DNA from: Lachnospiraceae bacterium
GTDB taxonomy: Bacteria > Bacillota > Clostridia > Lachnospirales > Lachnospiraceae
Length of the DNA stretch: 16,276 nucleotides
Direction: 5' to 3'
NCBI GenBank assembly: GCA_017446125.1
Contig: JAFSRL010000182.1
Coordinates: 1 to 16,276 of the forward strand
The translations under genes were made by a program, and so were the position numbers. The notes under the pieces are model-generated. The model was given only the letters and a program-made list of their open reading frames with translations. It did no database searches and was not told the origin of the DNA. Below are positions 1-8,126 of the stretch, piece by piece. Within the stretch, counting starts at the first letter, position 1. The number at the start of each line of letters is the position of its first letter.

Positions 1-3
1 AAT

Positions 4-17
4 AGAACGTATGTTGT
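4..17. promoter_or_regulatory. Possible LexA (SOS) operator
   Basis: The core GAACGTATGTT at 5-15 fits the Gram-positive LexA-box core GAACRNRYGTT at every defined position. The outer positions (first base and last two) do not fit the full 14-base consensus. The site lies just downstream of the probable start point of a candidate minus-strand promoter at 32-61, which would suit repression of a gene that lies to the left of the window. A chance match cannot be excluded, and no SOS gene is visible here. Confidence 0.3.
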
Positions 18-31
18 AATGTAACTCTTAC

Positions 32-61
32 AGTATACCATAATGCGTGCATTTTGTGCAA
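32..61 (-). promoter_or_regulatory. Candidate divergent promoter (extended -10)
   Basis: Read on the minus strand, TTGCAC (61 to 56) is followed after 18 nt by TATACT (37 to 32). A TG one base upstream of the -10 makes it an extended -10 element. It would drive a leftward gene whose coding region is outside the window. No coding sequence is visible between position 1 and the ftsK start, so 1-158 looks like a regulatory gap between divergent genes. This is a motif match only. Confidence 0.4.
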
Positions 62-90
62 TATTTCTTCCACGAATCGCCCCCGCGCGT

Positions 91-102
91 TATTGCGCAA
101 TA
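91..102. promoter_or_regulatory. 12-bp perfect palindrome over the ftsK -35 box
   Basis: TATTGCGCAATA is a perfect 12-bp dyad that covers the -35 region (93-98) of the promoter proposed for ftsK. It sits inside a larger imperfect dyad, GCCCCC at 79-84 and GGGGGC at 103-108. The placement would suit a repressor operator, but no regulator is identified and the match to any known operator is not established. Confidence 0.3.
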
Positions 103-121
103 GGGGGCAAAATGCTATACT
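93..121 (+). promoter_or_regulatory. Promoter for ftsK and possibly downstream genes
   Basis: TTGCGC (93-98) and TATACT (116-121) are separated by 17 nt. TG at 113-114 gives an extended -10, TGCTATACT, which can compensate for the weak -35. Transcription would start near 127-129, leaving a leader of about 30 nt before the ftsK ATG at 159. Further + strand genes follow with little or no intergenic space, so this may be the main promoter for at least the first genes. Confidence 0.55.
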
Positions 122-158
122 ATTTAGCAGTACAAAGAGGAGTTAAGAAAAGGGTTTT

Positions 159-2756
159 ATGGCGAATTCAAAGCGTAGACGCGCGCCTTCTTCCGGGGGG
201 AGAAGGGTGCGCAAGGGCAGAAGGGAACCGCTGGACTATGACTTGAAAAGCGAAATTGGTCTGGTGGTCCTTTTCGCGGTCTGCATCTATTTGTTTTTAT
301 GTAATTTCGGGATTGGCGGCGGTGTCGGCAATGTACTAAGCGGCGTTATGTTCGGTCTTTTCGGCATGACCGCTTATATCGTACCGGTCGCCATCTTTCT
401 TGCCTGCGCGTTTTTGGTTTCGAATTTCTCCAGCGCATCCAGCATCCGGAAGGTGATTGCGGGCGTCATTGTGCTGCTCCTTGCCGGCATGCTGTTCGAG
501 ATGGTGACGGGGCGCATGAAGGACGCGGAGGGCTACAGCATCGCGGCAATCTACAACGCCGCACGGGAGTTCAAAAACGGCGGCGGCGCCATCGCGGGGT
601 CGTTTACGTATTTAAGCTACCATACGATTTCTCTCGCGGGCACCCTGATTTTGATTCTGGTGCTGGGCGTGATCTGCATCGTGATTTTGACCGAGCATTC
701 CTTCATCCGCGGCGTGAAAACGGGCTCCAAAAAAGCCCTTGACTACACCTCGAAGGAGGCGCATAACTTCAGAGAACGCTCGATGGAGCGCAGGGAGGAG
801 CGCCTGAGGCTGCGCGAGGAAGAAGAGAGGCGAAGGGAGCTTGAGCGCCAGGAGGAAGAGGACGAAAAGATCCTGCGCATGAACAAAAAAGTAACAGGCG
901 TCAGCGCGGACACAAAGCTCGACAAGGACGGTGTGCCACAGGACATGAACGACGTGCCGGTGCACGGCGCATACGAGGAAAAGGTCTTTGAGCCGGAATA
1001 CCGCCCGGATGAAATCCGCGACGATATTCACGAAATCCACATTCATACGGGCGCGGAAAAAGAGTCTTCGTCATACGAACTGCAGGATTCAAACGACGTT
1101 GCAAAGAACGAAATCCTGCGGGCAAAGCCGGTGGATGATTTGAACAAGGTACCCGTCCACACGGCACGCAACGCGGACGATTTGCCCTCCCCGGAGGTCA
1201 TCGACGTGAGTGCGGCGCCGGAAGTGCTTACAAAGCCCGCCGCACACAAGGCATCACCCAAAAAAGAAAAACTTAAGCCCGTTACGGCATACCGCCTGCC
1301 TTCCTTGAATCTTTTGAAGAAGGGGCGCGCCGCCGCGGGACTCGATTCCGATAAGACCTTGCGCGAAACGGCAGCAAAGTTAAGGGATACCCTGCACACC
1401 TTCGGCGTGAACGTGACCATCACGGACATTTCGCAGGGACCGAGCGTGACGCGCTTTGAGCTGCAGCCGGAGATGGGCACCAAGGTGTCAAAGATCACCG
1501 GCCTTGCGGATGACATCAAGCTGAATCTGGCGGCAACGGAAATCCGCATCGAGGCACCGATTCCCGGCAAGGCGGCGGTGGGCATCGAGATTCCCAACAA
1601 CGAGGTCAGCGCCGTGACCCTGAGAGAGCTTCTGGAATCAGAGGCGTATAAAAGTGCGGATTCTAAGATTTCATTTGCGGTCGGTAAAGACATCGCGGGT
1701 AAGACCATTGTGACTGATATTGCGAAGATGCCGCACCTCTTGATTGCCGGTGCAACGGGCTCCGGCAAAAGTGTCTGTATCAACACGCTCATTTTGAGCA
1801 TTCTGTACAAGGCGCGTCCCGACGAGGTGAAGCTCATCATGGTCGATCCCAAGGTCGTGGAGCTGTCCGTTTACAACGGCATTCCGCACCTGATGATTCC
1901 CGTCGTGACGGATCCCAAGAAGGCGGCAGCGGCCTTGAACTGGGCGGTCGCCGAAATGGAGAACCGTTACCGCCTGTTTGCGGACGCGGAGGTCAGGGAC
2001 CTTTCCGCCTACAACGATTATGTACGTGCCTTTGACGTTTCGAGCCTGGATGAAGGCGAAGAGGCGCCTGAGGTTTTATCGCAGATGGTGGTCATCGTGG
2101 ACGAGCTTGCGGATTTGATGATGGTTGCCTCCAACGAGGTGGAAACGGCGATCTGCCGCCTGGCACAGCTTGCGCGTGCCGCGGGCATTCACTTAATCAT
2201 CGCGACGCAGCGTCCTTCGGTTGATGTCATCACGGGACTCATTAAGGCGAACATGCCCAGCCGGATCGCGTTCGCGGTTTCGAGCGGCATTGATTCCAGA
2301 ACCATCCTCGACATGAACGGTGCGGAAAAGCTTCTGGGCAAGGGCGACATGCTCTTTTACCCGCAGAACTTCCCGAAGCCGCAGCGTGTCCAGGGCGCCT
2401 TTGTTTCCGATTCGGAGATTCAGGGCATCGTGGAATTTATCAAGAATCAGGGCATTGCGGAAGCGCACGACGAGGAGCTTGAGAAGAAGATTCTGAGCAC
2501 CTCCGCGGAGGGCGGCACGGAAGGCGGTGCCTTCAAGGAAGACGGAAGAGATGAGTACTTCGCGGATGCCGGACGCTTTATCATTCAAAAGGAAAAGGCA
2601 TCCATCGGGATGCTGCAGCGCGCGTTCAAAATCGGGTTTAACCGCGCGGCGCGTATCATGGACCAGTTGTGCGAGGCGGGTGTCGTTTCGGAGGAAGAGG
2701 GAACGAAGCCGCGCCATGTATTGATGACGATGGAGGCATTTGAACAACTGTTATGA
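159..2756 (+). CDS. ftsK: FtsK/SpoIIIE-family DNA translocase
   Basis: This 865-residue membrane-anchored motor pumps double-stranded DNA across a closing septum during division, or into the forespore in sporulating species. The N-terminus is basic and is followed by about four membrane segments (residues near 33-51, 66-89, 98-117 and 156-178). A very charged Arg/Glu-rich helix spans about 203-244, then an acidic linker runs to about 390. The RecA-like motor has Walker A GATGSGKS at 531-538 and Walker B VVIVDELADL near 644-653. The C-terminal ~60 residues form the gamma winged helix that in the family reads KOPS/SRS sequences. Size and order are normal. The ATG at 159 is preceded by AAAGGG at 149-153. 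The stop overlaps the folD start in ATGA. FtsK and SpoIIIE cannot be told apart from sequence alone, as no sporulation gene is adjacent. Confidence 0.95.
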   Translation: MANSKRRRAPSSGGRRVRKGRREPLDYDLKSEIGLVVLFAVCIYLFLCNFGIGGGVGNVLSGVMFGLFGMTAYIVPVAIFLACAFLVSNFSSASSIRKVIAGVIVLLLAGMLFEMVTGRMKDAEGYSIAAIYNAAREFKNGGGAIAGSFTYLSYHTISLAGTLILILVLGVICIVILTEHSFIRGVKTGSKKALDYTSKEAHNFRERSMERREERLRLREEEERRRELERQEEEDEKILRMNKKVTGVSADTKLDKDGVPQDMNDVPVHGAYEEKVFEPEYRPDEIRDDIHEIHIHTGAEKESSSYELQDSNDVAKNEILRAKPVDDLNKVPVHTARNADDLPSPEVIDVSAAPEVLTKPAAHKASPKKEKLKPVTAYRLPSLNLLKKGRAAAGLDSDKTLRETAAKLRDTLHTFGVNVTITDISQGPSVTRFELQPEMGTKVSKITGLADDIKLNLAATEIRIEAPIPGKAAVGIEIPNNEVSAVTLRELLESEAYKSADSKISFAVGKDIAGKTIVTDIAKMPHLLIAGATGSGKSVCINTLILSILYKARPDEVKLIMVDPKVVELSVYNGIPHLMIPVVTDPKKAAAALNWAVAEMENRYRLFADAEVRDLSAYNDYVRAFDVSSLDEGEEAPEVLSQMVVIVDELADLMMVASNEVETAICRLAQLARAAGIHLIIATQRPSVDVITGLIKANMPSRIAFAVSSGIDSRTILDMNGAEKLLGKGDMLFYPQNFPKPQRVQGAFVSDSEIQGIVEFIKNQGIAEAHDEELEKKILSTSAEGGTEGGAFKEDGRDEYFADAGRFIIQKEKASIGMLQRAFKIGFNRAARIMDQLCEAGVVSEEEGTKPRHVLMTMEAFEQLL

Positions 2757-3604
2757 GTGCGATACTGATTGACGGAAAAGAAACGGCGGCACGCATTCGT
2801 GAAGAGGTGAAGGCGAAGGCAAACGAATTGCTCGAGCGCGGCATTCCCGTGACGCTTGCCGTGGTGATGGTGGGAGACAATCCCGCGAGTGCCGTATATG
2901 TGCGCAACAAACAAAAGGCGTGCGACGAGGTCGGGATTTTATCCGTGACGCATCATCTGGAGGAGGCGACCTCGGAGGAGGCGCTGTTAAAGCTGGTGCA
3001 CGACTTGAATGAGGACGATAACATCAACGGTATTTTGGTGCAGCTTCCCCTGCCGGAGCACATCAATGAAAAAAAGATCCTGCTTGCAATCGATCCGGAT
3101 AAGGATGTGGACGGATTTCATCCCATGAATGTGGGACGCTTATGCACGGGCGAGGAGGGGTTTGTAAGCTGCACCCCCGCAGGTATCATCGAGCTGTTGC
3201 AGCGGTATGAGATTGCAACGGAAGGGAAGGAGTGCGTCATCATCGGCCGCAGCAACATCGTGGGAAAGCCCATGATTCAGTTGATGCTAAAGGAGAACGC
3301 GACCGTTACGGTTTGTCACTCAAAGACAAAGAACCTTCAGGAGGTTTGCGCACGCGCGGACATTTTGATTGCCGCTCTTGGAAAAGAACGGTTCGTCAAA
3401 CAGGATTTCGTGAAAGAGGGCGCCGTTGTCATCGATGTGGGCATCAACCGGGATGAAAACAACAAGCTCTGCGGCGACGTGGACTTTGAAACAGTGAAGG
3501 AGAAGGCCTCCTATATTACACCGGTTCCCGGCGGGGTGGGTCCCATGACGATTGCGATGTTATTGAAGAACTGCTGCATCGCGGGAGAGCGCCAGCACAG
3601 ATGA
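2753..3604 (+). CDS. folD: Bifunctional methylenetetrahydrofolate dehydrogenase/cyclohydrolase
   Basis: FolD interconverts 5,10-methylene-THF, 5,10-methenyl-THF and 10-formyl-THF in the cytosol, usually with NADP(H), feeding purine and formyl-Met synthesis. The 283-residue length is typical. Family signatures are present: YVRNK with Tyr49 and the catalytic-type Lys53, the ILVQLPLPEH segment, DPDKDVDGFHP, the nucleotide-binding GRSNIVGKPM, and the C-terminal PVPGGVGPMTIAML block. The start is fixed by the ATGA overlap with ftsK, and the stop overlaps the next ATG in the same way, which suggests translational coupling. No defect is visible. Confidence 0.97.
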   Translation: MSAILIDGKETAARIREEVKAKANELLERGIPVTLAVVMVGDNPASAVYVRNKQKACDEVGILSVTHHLEEATSEEALLKLVHDLNEDDNINGILVQLPLPEHINEKKILLAIDPDKDVDGFHPMNVGRLCTGEEGFVSCTPAGIIELLQRYEIATEGKECVIIGRSNIVGKPMIQLMLKENATVTVCHSKTKNLQEVCARADILIAALGKERFVKQDFVKEGAVVIDVGINRDENNKLCGDVDFETVKEKASYITPVPGGVGPMTIAMLLKNCCIAGERQHR

Positions 3605-4764
3605 AGTGCCCGAATTGCGGAAAAGAAGTCGCGGACGACTATCTATACTGCGGGTATTGCGGTAAGGAAGTGACGATGGTGCCGGAGTTCGAGCCGGAGA
3701 TCGAAAGCCAGATCGACGAGCACCTTTCCGGCATTGCGGATAATTTTCCGCAGACAACGGGGTCGTTGCCCATCCAGATTGTCAACAACTCCGGCTTTTC
3801 GTTCCGCAAGTATGTGACACTGATTTCCGGTATCGCGACCATCATCATTTTGCTGCTCATTCTTCTGCTTCGCTCCTTTTTGACGGATCACGACCAGGGA
3901 AGCGCCCAGGAGAATGAAACCGGCGTGGAGGCGGAAAATCTTACGGAAGACGAGGACGAAGACGGCATTGTGGTGCCGCGTCCCTTGTTTGAGCCGCAGG
4001 GGGATACCTTCGGCAGCGGCGTTGTTGTGATGATGAACAAGCGCGCGGCGGGAGAGATTTATTACACCGTGAACGGAGCGCTTCCGACGACCTCCTCGAC
4101 GCGGTATATGGCGCCCGTCGAGCTCAGGGAAGCCGGACGTTATGTAATTCAGGCAATCTTTGTCGACAATGCCGGCAACACGAGTGAGATGGAGCAGCAG
4201 ATTTATGTGGTTGAGCGGCCCGCGGCGCCGCAGATCATGGAGGATAGCGGCGAGTATACGCAGAACACCTTAATTGTCGCAACGGCCGGCACGGACTGCA
4301 GCATTTATTATACGGATGACGGGTCGACACCCACGGGCAGCTCGAAGCGCTATCTGACCCCCATCACGATGCCGCAGGGCAAGAGCAAGTTTCAGTTCAT
4401 CGCGATTGACGCGGACGGAAATGTCTCCGACATTACGGAGCGGGAGTACCACCTGACGCTTGCGACCGTCCTGACACCGGAGGAAGCGGTGCAGCGTTTG
4501 ATGATGGCGCTTGTCAACAACGAGTTGATCAAGGATGTGGAAGGGCACGTGGAAGGCATGCCCGGGAAAAACATCTATCTCTACGAGGGCGTGATGGAGA
4601 TTCAGAGCGCCGGGCAGTATTATAAGGTCAACGAGTTTTATATGGCTCCGGACGGTTCGACGACCCCGACGGGCGCGATTTTTGCGATCAACACGCACGA
4701 CGGACGCGTGAGCCGGTTCGGTTATGATACCAGAGGCAATGAGACCTTATTCGGTCTTAGGTAA
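3601..4764 (+). CDS. Membrane-anchored zinc-ribbon protein with CHB_HEX_C-like repeats
   Basis: The 387-residue protein has no known function. It starts with a cytosolic-type zinc ribbon (CPNC and CGYC; Cys3, Cys6, Cys17, Cys20). A single membrane helix follows at about 71-92, then an acidic linker (about 100-125). Two similar Ig/FN3-like modules at about 129-205 and 207-287 carry the IYYT-DDGSTPT and YLTPI pattern seen in the chitobiase/beta-hexosaminidase C-terminal repeat (CHB_HEX_C_1). The last ~100 residues (about 288-387) form a separate domain that I do not recognise. The layout predicts the zinc ribbon inside the cell and the repeats outside. The ATG overlaps the folD stop. Domain naming rests on motif resemblance. 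A role in envelope sensing or binding is only inference. Confidence 0.85.
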   Translation: MKCPNCGKEVADDYLYCGYCGKEVTMVPEFEPEIESQIDEHLSGIADNFPQTTGSLPIQIVNNSGFSFRKYVTLISGIATIIILLLILLLRSFLTDHDQGSAQENETGVEAENLTEDEDEDGIVVPRPLFEPQGDTFGSGVVVMMNKRAAGEIYYTVNGALPTTSSTRYMAPVELREAGRYVIQAIFVDNAGNTSEMEQQIYVVERPAAPQIMEDSGEYTQNTLIVATAGTDCSIYYTDDGSTPTGSSKRYLTPITMPQGKSKFQFIAIDADGNVSDITEREYHLTLATVLTPEEAVQRLMMALVNNELIKDVEGHVEGMPGKNIYLYEGVMEIQSAGQYYKVNEFYMAPDGSTTPTGAIFAINTHDGRVSRFGYDTRGNETLFGLR

Positions 4765-4800
4765 TTTGTTACTGTAAACTTTTTCCGGTAGGAGGGAAAC

Positions 4801-5646
4801 ATGTTCAAGATCATCCAGGCCAAAGAACTTGCGCAGAATATCTGCATGATGGTCATTGACGCGCCCCGCGTTGCAAAGCACTGTCTTCCGGGACAGTTCT
4901 TAATCGTACGCACGGATAAGGAGGGGGAGCGTATCCCCTTGACCATCTGTGATTACGATGCGGATGCGGGTACCGTCACCATTGTTGTGCAGTGTATCGG
5001 CGCGGACACCGATCGCATGGCACTCTTAAAAGCGGGCGATGCGTTCGAAGACGTTGTCGGTCCCTTGGGCAACGCCAGCGATCTCATCGAGGAAGACATC
5101 GAAGCGCTCAAGAAGAAAAAGATTTTGTTTGTGGGCGGCGGCTTAGGCACCGCACCCGTGTATCCGCAGATCAAATGGCTGCACGAGCACGGCATTACGG
5201 CGGACTGCATCATCGGCGCAAAGACGAAGGACCTTGTCATTCTGGAAGAGGAAATGAGTGCGGTCTCAAACCTGACAATCACCACGGACGACGGCAGCTA
5301 CGGACGCACCGGCATGGTGACGAAGGCGATTCAGGACCTCTATGACGAGGGTGCGCGCTGGGATCACTGTGTCGCAATCGGTCCCATGATTATGATGAAG
5401 TTTGTCGTGGAGCTGACAAAGAAGCTGAACATTCCGACGGTGGTCTCCATGAACCCCATCATGGTTGACGGTACCGGTATGTGCGGCGCCTGCCGGTTGA
5501 CGGTGGGTGACGAGGTGAAGTTTGCCTGTGTGGACGGTCCGGAGTTTGACGGCTTTAAGGTCGACTTCGACCAGGCGATGGCACGTATGAAGCTGTACCG
5601 CACGGAGGAAGAACGCTTATTAAGGAGGTTCCAGGATGGCTGTTGA
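4801..5646 (+). CDS. nfnA: NfnA-like FAD/NAD-binding, [2Fe-2S] electron-transfer subunit
   Basis: The 281-residue protein belongs to the ferredoxin-NADP reductase-like family also annotated as sulfide dehydrogenase or dihydroorotate dehydrogenase-like FAD/NAD-binding subunit. An FAD-binding beta-barrel comes first, with RIPLTI at about 44-49. The NAD-binding half has GGGLGTAPVYP at 112-122. The C-terminal loop holds the [2Fe-2S] ligands: Cys228 and Cys231 in GMCGAC, and Cys243. With the next gene it makes the pair that in Clostridia and Thermotoga forms NfnAB, a flavin-based bifurcating NADH-dependent ferredoxin:NADP oxidoreductase. The start is preceded by a clear GGAGGG site after a 36-nt gap. 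The 3' end overlaps nfnB by 11 nt. The NfnAB role is inferred from pairing and domains. Confidence 0.9.
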   Translation: MFKIIQAKELAQNICMMVIDAPRVAKHCLPGQFLIVRTDKEGERIPLTICDYDADAGTVTIVVQCIGADTDRMALLKAGDAFEDVVGPLGNASDLIEEDIEALKKKKILFVGGGLGTAPVYPQIKWLHEHGITADCIIGAKTKDLVILEEEMSAVSNLTITTDDGSYGRTGMVTKAIQDLYDEGARWDHCVAIGPMIMMKFVVELTKKLNIPTVVSMNPIMVDGTGMCGACRLTVGDEVKFACVDGPEFDGFKVDFDQAMARMKLYRTEEERLLRRFQDGC

Positions 5647-7033
5647 TATGTGGACAAAAATTCCCGCCGCGGAACAGGATCCGAAGGAGCGGGCAAAGAA
5701 TTTTAAAGAGGTGAGCCTGGGCTACACCCTGAATGAGGCAATGGACGAGGCAAGCCGTTGCTTAAACTGCAAGTCCCCGAAGTGTGTTGACGGATGTCCG
5801 GTTTCCATCCGCATTCCGGACTTCATCACGAAGGTGAAGGAGGGCGACATCGAAGGGGCGTTCAATGTGATCAGCGAATCGTCGTCGCTGCCCGCAATCT
5901 GCGGAAGAGTCTGTCCGCAGGAGACGCAGTGCGAAGGCGTCTGTGTGCGGAACGCAAAGGGCGACGCGGTTTCCATCGGTAAGCTCGAGCGCTTTGTCGC
6001 GGACTACGCAAGAGATAAAGGGATTAAGCCGGAGCCCCCGAAGGAGCACAATGGCATCAAGGTTGCCGTGATCGGTTCGGGACCTTCCGGTCTTGCCTGC
6101 GCGGGCGACCTCGCGAAGCTCGGGTACGACGTGACCATCTTTGAGGCATTGCACGATGCCGGCGGCGTGCTGCTTTACGGCATTCCGGAGTTCCGCCTTC
6201 CGAAGGACGCGGTCATGCGTAAGGAAATCGAGAACGTGAAGTCGCTGGGTGTGAAGATTGCGTGCGATGTTGTCATCGGCAAGAGCACAACCATTGACGC
6301 GCTGCTTGACGAGGAAGGCTTCGAGGCGGTCTTTATCGGTTCGGGTGCCGGACTTCCTTCGTTCATGCACATTCCGGGCGAGCAGGCGCTGGGCGTTTTC
6401 AGCGCAAACGAGTACCTGACCCGTTCGAACCTGATGGGTGCCTTTGACGAGAACGCAAGAACCCCCATCATGCGCGCGAAGAAGGCGGTCGTCGTGGGCG
6501 GCGGAAACGTTGCGATGGATGCCGCGCGTACCGCGCTGCGCCTTGGTGCGGAGGTCCACGTTGTCTACCGCAGGAGCCTGGAGGAGCTTCCGGCGCGTGC
6601 CGAAGAGGTACATCACGCAAAGGAAGAGGGCATCATCTTCGACCTGTTGACGAACCCCGTCGAAATCCTGGCAAACGACGAGGGCTGGGTGAAGGGCATC
6701 AAGTGCATCCGGATGGAGCTTGGCGAACCGGACGAGAGCGGAAGAAGACGTCCCGTGGAAATCCCGGGAAGTGAATTCGAGATTGACTGTGACGCAGTCA
6801 TCATGTCAATCGGTACGAGCCCGAACCCGCTTATCCACCGCACGACCAAGGGTCTGAACGTCAACCGGCGCGGCTGCATCGAGGCGACGGAGGATGTCGG
6901 ACAGACCTCGCGCGAAGGCGTCTTTGCAGGCGGTGACGCGGTGACGGGCGCAGCAACGGTCATCCTTGCGATGGGTGCCGGACGCGCAGCGGCAAGGGGC
7001 ATCGACGAATACTTGAAGAAGAAACACGCATAA
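5636..7033 (+). CDS. nfnB: NfnB/GltA-like NADPH-dependent flavoprotein (glutamate synthase small-subunit family)
   Basis: This 465-residue flavoprotein is commonly annotated gltA. Its N-terminal domain has two four-cysteine [4Fe-4S] sets: Cys42, Cys45, Cys50, Cys54 and Cys89, Cys93, Cys99, Cys103. An FAD Rossmann motif, VIGSGPSGLACAG, lies at about 145-157. A second nucleotide-binding motif, GGGNVAMDA at about 288-296, should take NADPH. The C-terminal GVFAGGDAV block closes the FAD site. Length and motifs match the family. No large glutamate-synthase subunit is adjacent, and the preceding partner is NfnA-like, so NADH/ferredoxin-dependent NADP reduction is more likely than glutamate synthesis. 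The ATG at 5636 has an ideal AAGGAGG at 5622-5628 and overlaps nfnA by 11 nt. Confidence 0.92.
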   Translation: MAVDMWTKIPAAEQDPKERAKNFKEVSLGYTLNEAMDEASRCLNCKSPKCVDGCPVSIRIPDFITKVKEGDIEGAFNVISESSSLPAICGRVCPQETQCEGVCVRNAKGDAVSIGKLERFVADYARDKGIKPEPPKEHNGIKVAVIGSGPSGLACAGDLAKLGYDVTIFEALHDAGGVLLYGIPEFRLPKDAVMRKEIENVKSLGVKIACDVVIGKSTTIDALLDEEGFEAVFIGSGAGLPSFMHIPGEQALGVFSANEYLTRSNLMGAFDENARTPIMRAKKAVVVGGGNVAMDAARTALRLGAEVHVVYRRSLEELPARAEEVHHAKEEGIIFDLLTNPVEILANDEGWVKGIKCIRMELGEPDESGRRRPVEIPGSEFEIDCDAVIMSIGTSPNPLIHRTTKGLNVNRRGCIEATEDVGQTSREGVFAGGDAVTGAATVILAMGAGRAAARGIDEYLKKKHA

Positions 7034-7065
7034 TCAGGATTTCAGAACTGATATCAGGAGGCGGC

Positions 7066-8118
7066 ATGGAAGAAAACGATAAGAAACGGATTGCGATTAC
7101 GGCCGGTATTCTTGCGGTCATCGTATTGCTTGCGGTCATCATGATTACATGGGGCGGCAGTGACAGGGATACGTTAGGAACGCAGGAGACTTCAGACGAA
7201 ACGGTAATGACCACCGCGCAGGAGAGCGCAAATGATGCGGCATCCGAGGCGACCTCGAAGGAGGAAACGGGTGCTTCTCAAAGCGCGAGCCTTTCAGATA
7301 AGGCGGGAGAAGAGCGCAAGGCGGTCGCCGTGACGGTTGCAACGACCGCATCGGGCGCGGAGAGCTCCAATGCTTCCGCGACCGCTGGAACCGTCGTGAA
7401 GTATACGGACGGGTACAAGTTCTTCAAGGCAAAGGACGCGACCCTGAAAAGCGATTACAGCAATGTTGCTTATGATTCCGATGTTGAATTGGAAACCATG
7501 CTGACCTACTGGAGTGACGCGAACTTACCGGCGGTGCGTGACCTCGTGGCGCTTCCGCGCTACGAGGCCATCTCCGCCACACTTGCGGGCACAAAGGATT
7601 ATTACTACTATGGCGCGCGCAACGCCTTAGGACAGCCTGAGGGCAAGGGCGTCGCCGTTTACGCTAACAACCAGTACTATTACGGCGACTTTGTCGCGGG
7701 TAAACGCCAGGGCAAGGGCGAGTGGCTGCAACGCTACCCCGTGTACAACAATTACGTGGTGATTGAGCATTACTATACCGGCGAGTGGGCTGCTGATATG
7801 CCCAACGGCAAGGGGCAGGATCACTATGAGTACAACGAAAACAAGATGGACGATTCCCATCAGTATCTCCTGAACGCAATCGGGACGTTCAAGGACGGAT
7901 ACTATGACGGGGAGATGTACATCATGATTGAAGAGGAAAACGGTTCCTATACCGAGTGGATCGGAAACTGCACGGAAGGAACCTTCGAGGTGTTGGGCGA
8001 TCCAGACCCCAGCGGCGGCTTTCCGGTGCTGCATGCGTATGAGGACAAGGACCACCATATCTGGTTGAAGGAAGAACGCAACAAGGACTTTAAGGTGGAC
8101 AACCTGATTGTTCCGTAA
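7066..8118 (+). CDS. Membrane-anchored MORN-repeat protein
   Basis: The 350-residue protein has a short basic N-terminus and one hydrophobic helix at about 9-29, which suits a signal anchor with no clear lipobox. A Ser/Thr/Ala/Glu-rich, probably disordered stretch follows at about 31-110. The C-terminal half carries MORN-type repeats, beta-hairpins with the G-x-G-K-G-x pattern: ALGQPEGKGVAVY at 187-199, GDFVAGKRQGKGEW at 207-220, TGEWAADMPNGKGQ at 238-251, and weaker GTFKDGYYDGEMY at 273-285. Tyr/Trp/Gly richness is as expected for MORN. The domain should lie outside the membrane. Its function is unknown; MORN repeats are often scaffolds. RBS AGGAGG stands 6 nt before the ATG. Confidence 0.85.
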   Translation: MEENDKKRIAITAGILAVIVLLAVIMITWGGSDRDTLGTQETSDETVMTTAQESANDAASEATSKEETGASQSASLSDKAGEERKAVAVTVATTASGAESSNASATAGTVVKYTDGYKFFKAKDATLKSDYSNVAYDSDVELETMLTYWSDANLPAVRDLVALPRYEAISATLAGTKDYYYYGARNALGQPEGKGVAVYANNQYYYGDFVAGKRQGKGEWLQRYPVYNNYVVIEHYYTGEWAADMPNGKGQDHYEYNENKMDDSHQYLLNAIGTFKDGYYDGEMYIMIEEENGSYTEWIGNCTEGTFEVLGDPDPSGGFPVLHAYEDKDHHIWLKEERNKDFKVDNLIVP

Positions 8119-8126
8119 GGAAGACC

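Noticed and set aside
79..108. GC-rich dyad before ftsK as an intrinsic terminator
   Set aside because: No T-run follows on either strand and the stem is interrupted, so it fits an operator or a chance dyad better.
43..246. 67-codon + strand reading frame at the left end
   Set aside because: It covers the proposed promoter and the ftsK ribosome site, has no ribosome site of its own, and runs into ftsK in another frame. It looks like chance.
1043..1852. 269-codon minus-strand frame opposite ftsK
   Set aside because: It is a shadow frame in GC-rich coding DNA. The + strand there encodes the conserved FtsK motor, and the minus product matches no family I know.
5762..6616. 284-codon minus-strand frame opposite nfnB
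   Set aside because: The + strand encodes iron-sulfur and FAD motifs of nfnB in this stretch. The reverse product is Arg/His-rich and shows no motif.
7034..7065. Repeated ATCAGGA in the nfnB to MORN gene gap
   Set aside because: Two short copies in 32 nt that include the Shine-Dalgarno sequence; too short to mean more than chance.
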